Shown piece by piece: positions 60,676 to 64,000 of a stretch of 64,000 nt of DNA. Below the pieces are notes generated by a model. That model had not been told where the DNA came from. It ran no database searches and was given only the letters and a program-made list of their open reading frames with translations. This DNA is from Phlebotomus papatasi (lineage: Eukaryota > Arthropoda > Insecta > Diptera > Psychodidae): the NCBI RefSeq assembly GCF_024763615.1, contig NC_077222.1, forward strand, positions 71,982,001 through 72,046,000. Direction: 5' to 3'. How positions within the stretch are numbered: the stretch's first letter is position 1; each line of letters begins with the position of its first letter. The position numbers and the translations under genes are program-made.

Positions 60676-60760
60676 ACAAAAATCAGCTGGCGCTCCAGCT
60701 GTTAGGGTAAACAAGGAAAAAATTCACCGGCCGGCTGTCAAAATCAGCTGTTGATAAAAA
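60676..60760 (+). promoter_or_regulatory. Promoter of the UBR4 homologue with CAGCTG motifs
   Basis: The 260-bp gap between WDR24 and the next ATG holds AAATCAGCTGGCG, CTCCAGCTGTTAG and GTCAAAATCAGCTGTTGAT. The last contains ATCAGCTGTT, matching AWCAGCTGWT. Its flank GTCAAAATCAGCTG is identical, in the opposite orientation, to the WDR24 promoter motif at 50670-50690. Promoter function is inferred from position. Confidence 0.6.
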
Positions 60761-60828
60761 TTTAGTTTCTGGCACGAACACGGGTAGCGCTGCAAGCGAT
60801 CGTTCTGTCAGTGGAAAGTGAAATAAAA

Positions 60829-61671
60829 ATGGCTGCTCACAGCGGAGGTATCGATTGGGGTATAAAACCCTTTTTATCGTCAAATTACACCTCCCTCACG
60901 CCAAATGATATCACAAATCTGGTGAAGGCGATCATTAAATAGTAAGTACGGTGAAATTTTTGGGGAGTTTTTGGGATTTTGGGGTGAAAATTGGAAGTCT
61001 TTTCGGCCGACAGCAATGGCCGTCGTCAAAGTGTCAAGAGACAAAGAAAATTCGAGAAAAATCCTCATAATTGCTCATCTTCCTTACAGTGAATACGATA
61101 TTATCGAGCACGATGATGTCTATGACCAATTCTTCACATCAATGGTCGCTTTGGCTGCCGATGGAATCAGCGCACAGTGCAATTCAAGTAAGTTAGGGGG
61201 TACCCCATTACGCCATATTGCGTCTCAAATTTCCGTCGAGTCATCGAGAAAGACTTTCCGGAATGCAAAAATTCATCACTTTCTCTCTCTCTCTTGCCTG
61301 CAGTTTGCCATTCGCAGATGGATCAAATCACCGAAGCGACCAGCATTCTTATACGATTCCTGCTGAATCGTCTGGAGAACTCTTCGACCACCGAGTGCAA
61401 GATTCTTCTGGGACCTCTGAAGAGTCTCTGCGAGGGCAAAAGTACCCTCAATGTACTCGATGTCACAGTTCTTATTGCAATGCTGAAGAATGCTAAACAG
61501 CCGGAGACGACTAAGAGTCCTCCGCCCAACAGCGACAAAGACAGCCCCAAATCAGAGATGAAGAGATCTCGATCTGATCTCTCCTGTGTCATTATGCAGC
61601 AATTGACTACACCCCTCATGAGTGGCACCTACACTTGGACCCCTCTCAATGAGGAGCAGAAAGATTGCTCG
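60829..61671 (+). CDS. poe: UBR4 / purity of essence, N-terminal exons (partial)
   Basis: UBR4 is a giant (about 5000-residue) N-recognin E3 ligase. Exons in the window: 60829-60941, 61090-61187 and 61304-61671, ending at a GTAAGT donor; the gene continues past the right edge. The ATG has context AAAAATGGC. The joined product opens MAAHSGGIDWGIKPFLSSNY and continues with FFTSMVALAADGISAQC, ILIRFLLNRLEN, GPLKSLCEG and LIAMLKNAKQPET. These match in order and spacing the N-terminus of human UBR4: VRPLLSASYSAF, FYSSFVALSTHYITTVC, LIEFSLLRLEN, IKGLCTG and FTAMMKSAKLPQT. No UBR box or catalytic part is present yet. It follows WDR24 head to tail after 260 bp. Confidence 0.88.
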
Positions 61672-62239
61672 GTAAGTTATATTTTTTTGGTGCATATCAA
61701 TTAGAAATAAATGCAATTACTCCGTTAAGTTTGATAACAATTCTTATCACGAAATACAATGGTCCTGTAAATTAATTGTCCCCCTGCTTCTATATGGGAT
61801 TTTTGAAGGCAAAAGCAAGCAATCTTTCCAATTGGGAAAATTGCTAAATATCTTACAAAAAAAAATAATAATTCTAATTTATACAATTTCAGTAAAAAAA
61901 AGTAAATGAGAAATAATTCTGTATTATATTTAGAGTGATATAAGATACACATTAAAAACGTGCTTCCACGGTTTCCACCATTCCAAATAATTTATCCACG
62001 TTTAATGCACAAAGATAATAAATATAGATCACCTCAGTTCAAGTTTATTCAATTTCTATTTGCAATTTCATACGAAAATTTCACTATAAGTTCTTACAAA
62101 TGCGTGGCTAAAAATAAAGAAAATCCGTAAAGTATTTTTAGGCCAGAGCTTTAGCCTATTTCTTGAAGGTCTCAAAAGCGTAAATTTCAGACTATTTGAT
62201 TGGTTTCTCAGGATCTTAAGAGATCATTTTCCTTAAATA

Positions 62240-63374
62240 CAGTGCGACCTCGATAGAGTCAACTAATTATTTCCAGGCCTGTTGACTCTATTGGATTCGT
62301 TGACTCTATCGGAATCCGAAAAAATCAATTAAAATGTGAAATTTTAATATCAAGACGTAGTATTTTATGTTTAAATGTATTTTATGTTTACATTTTTTTA
62401 AAGAAGTAATGTCTTTAGAAAGTTCGAATAAATTTAGAAAAGTTTCTTCACTATGTTACTGTGTTATCACACTTGCACATTAAAATTTTAATATGATTCA
62501 CATTAATTGTTGCTGGTGAGAGTCCAAATGTGTAATTTGTGTGTTTGAATCATTTTATATTCAAAATTTGATCTATTTGTTGATAAAAAAGTGATAAAAA
62601 AAGCCCGCAAAATTCGATAAAAATTGATTTATAGCATTAATGCGAAAATTAATGCGATTTTCTTTTTAATTTTTTAATGTGAAAAATATTTATGCTTTAG
62701 GCAAATTTAAACTTATTTTTGCAGGCCAAGTCCACTTCTTTATCAATAAATAGAAAACCCCAAATATTAAGTGACTCAAAGACACAAATAACATATTTGG
62801 ACGCTCACAAGCGACAATTAATGTGAATCACATTAAAATTTTAATGTGCAAGTGTGATAGCGCCGTTATACTCAAAAAATCTAGCATCTGGTACGTTTTT
62901 TTTTGTAATTCGAGTTCATATTTTTTGTTATTGCCATAATATTATTCACTTACAAATTAATGATGGCTCAAAATTCCTTACATTGTGATCATAGACCTTA
63001 TCAAAAAATCTTGAGGCAAGAGAACTTTCAATCGGTCAAAAAGCTTAAAATCACGAAAAGAAAATTAGTTTGTTGGAAAATGATTACACGGTTAATAAAA
63101 CTAAGAATTTTATCACAATATTACCATGTCCTTACATAAATTTTTTTTTTGTGTTCAAAAGTGTTACGTTGATACACAATAAGACTGATTTTTATTTCGA
63201 AAAGATTATATAAAAATCATATAATATTATTCATTCAATAATGCAAGAAAAGTTGACTATCGGAGTCAATTTGGGTCCAAGTTGACACTATCGGAGTCCG
63301 TAGAGTAAAAAAATAGCTGTTGACTCTATTGGAGATTAACTCTATCGTGGGTTGACTCTATCGAGGTCCCACTG
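62240..63374. mobile_element. TA-flanked element CAGTGCGACCTCGATAGAGT, hosting a MITE
   Basis: TA then CAGTGCGACCTCGATAGAGT and CAAC; the right end is GTTGACTCTATCGAGGTCCC and ACTG, then TA. GACTCTAT(T/C)GGA words repeat near both ends. The 62457-62869 MITE sits inside. A small degenerate relative is at 42801-43003. Tc1/mariner-like by ends; no transposase. Confidence 0.85.
62457..62869. mobile_element. MITE with TATCACACTTGCAC ends, copy 2 (nested)
   Basis: TTATCACACTTGCACATTAA at the left and TTAATGTGCAAGTGTGATAG at the right. Interior landmarks CAGGCCAAGTCCACTTCTTT and ATCAATAAATAGAAAACCCC match the 11430-11833 copy read in the opposite direction. Confidence 0.88.
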
Positions 63375-64000
63375 TATAATCTTAAAATGAGGTATCAAGG
63401 ATGCATTTTTTCATACATTTTTCATAGAGACACTGAAACATAATGGTAAGTTTTATCTTCAAGAGAATTGACTTATCTTTCTGATATATTGCGAAATTCT
63501 GCATTAAAAGCCATGTAAGAAAAAAACATAATTCGCGAGAAAAACATAGAAAATTACGAGAAAATTTGTATGAGTTTCAGTGCAGTGATCTCCAAAATTA
63601 TTACACGGTAAAATGAGAAAAGCATCACTTTTTATTAGGCTTGATACAATGATACCCCATGATGTCAAATTAAAATTTACAAAAAAAAATCTTGGCGTGT
63701 AAGAAATCAGGAAAATTAAGCCATTGGACTAAGCCTTATTGAGAGCTTAGGATCATCCGTTTTAGAGTTTCTTTGCATAAATTTCCTTTACCCCTATAAA
63801 AAATGTCCCCACCGTTTCATATGAAATTTCCTAAGAAAATATTAAGAATGTCACCCATTCCCCTGGTGAAAATTCCTTTTTTCGTACCCAATAAATTCCT
63901 AGGGAGGTCATAAAGGAAAGCTGCAAAGGAGTGTTATGCACTATCCCTCCCTAGGTACAGTTCTCATCTTTGGGGGAACATTTCACATAGATTTCTGAAA

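Larger units (their letters stand above)
61672..64000 (+). other. UBR4 intron filled with nested elements
   Basis: From the donor at 61672 to the window end I find no exon in frame with the preceding one. The intron contains the transposons at 62240-63374 and 62457-62869. Near 63735-63790 a fragment (TTAGGATCATCCGTTTTAGA) recalls the interior of the CAGGCTGATCCTCGAG elements. Confidence 0.6.

Noticed and set aside
1..64000. CRISPR arrays, rRNA genes or operon structure
   Set aside because: No spaced identical repeats with unique spacers, no rRNA sequence, and clear spliced eukaryotic genes throughout.

Overview
This window looks like nuclear DNA of an insect, most likely a dipteran. The base composition is strongly AT-rich. 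Introns are GT-AG and range from about 60 bp to several kb. Every recognisable gene is a conserved animal gene, and two promoters carry the E-box-like core motif AWCAGCTGWT known from fly promoters. A nematoceran fly such as a sand fly is a guess I cannot test here. No bacterial, viral or organellar gene was recognised.

Layout, left to right. (1) 1-1086, +: the 3' end of a Ro60 (TROVE/vWA) gene. (2) 1.1-25.6 kb: about 24 kb without a recognised gene, full of short inverted-repeat elements, with one textbook tRNA-derived SINE at 2771-3230. Two stretches (about 12-14 kb and 24.5-25.6 kb) are less repetitive and may hold regulatory sequence or 5' exons of the next gene. (3) 25644-39042, +: an SLC7-family amino-acid transporter in at least 11 exons, with introns enlarged by insertions. 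(4) 39783-40334, -: a single-exon nucleolar DUF4602 protein (C1orf131 family), convergent with the transporter. (5) 43357-48153, +: NOC4, six exons. (6) 50749-60568, +: WDR24 of the GATOR2 complex, eight exons. (7) 60829 to the window end, +: the first three exons of the giant E3 ligase UBR4/purity of essence.

The genes do not form an operon or pathway cluster, although two themes recur. NOC4 and the DUF4602 protein both act in small-subunit ribosome biogenesis. WDR24 (amino-acid sensing upstream of TORC1) lies near an SLC7 amino-acid transporter. I treat both as probable coincidence.

The striking part is the non-coding DNA. At least ten families of short, mostly non-autonomous DNA transposons can be recognised from paired termini and from repeated copies inside the window. 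They include TTAA-flanked piggyBac-like elements, several TA-flanked Tc1/mariner or pogo-like families, long fold-back elements, and a group whose ends read TAGGGGAAG...CTTCCCCTA. Several are nested. In two cases a related copy elsewhere in the window serves as an empty site and shows insertion at TA. Two degenerate fragments look like pogo-type (psq helix-turn-helix) transposases.
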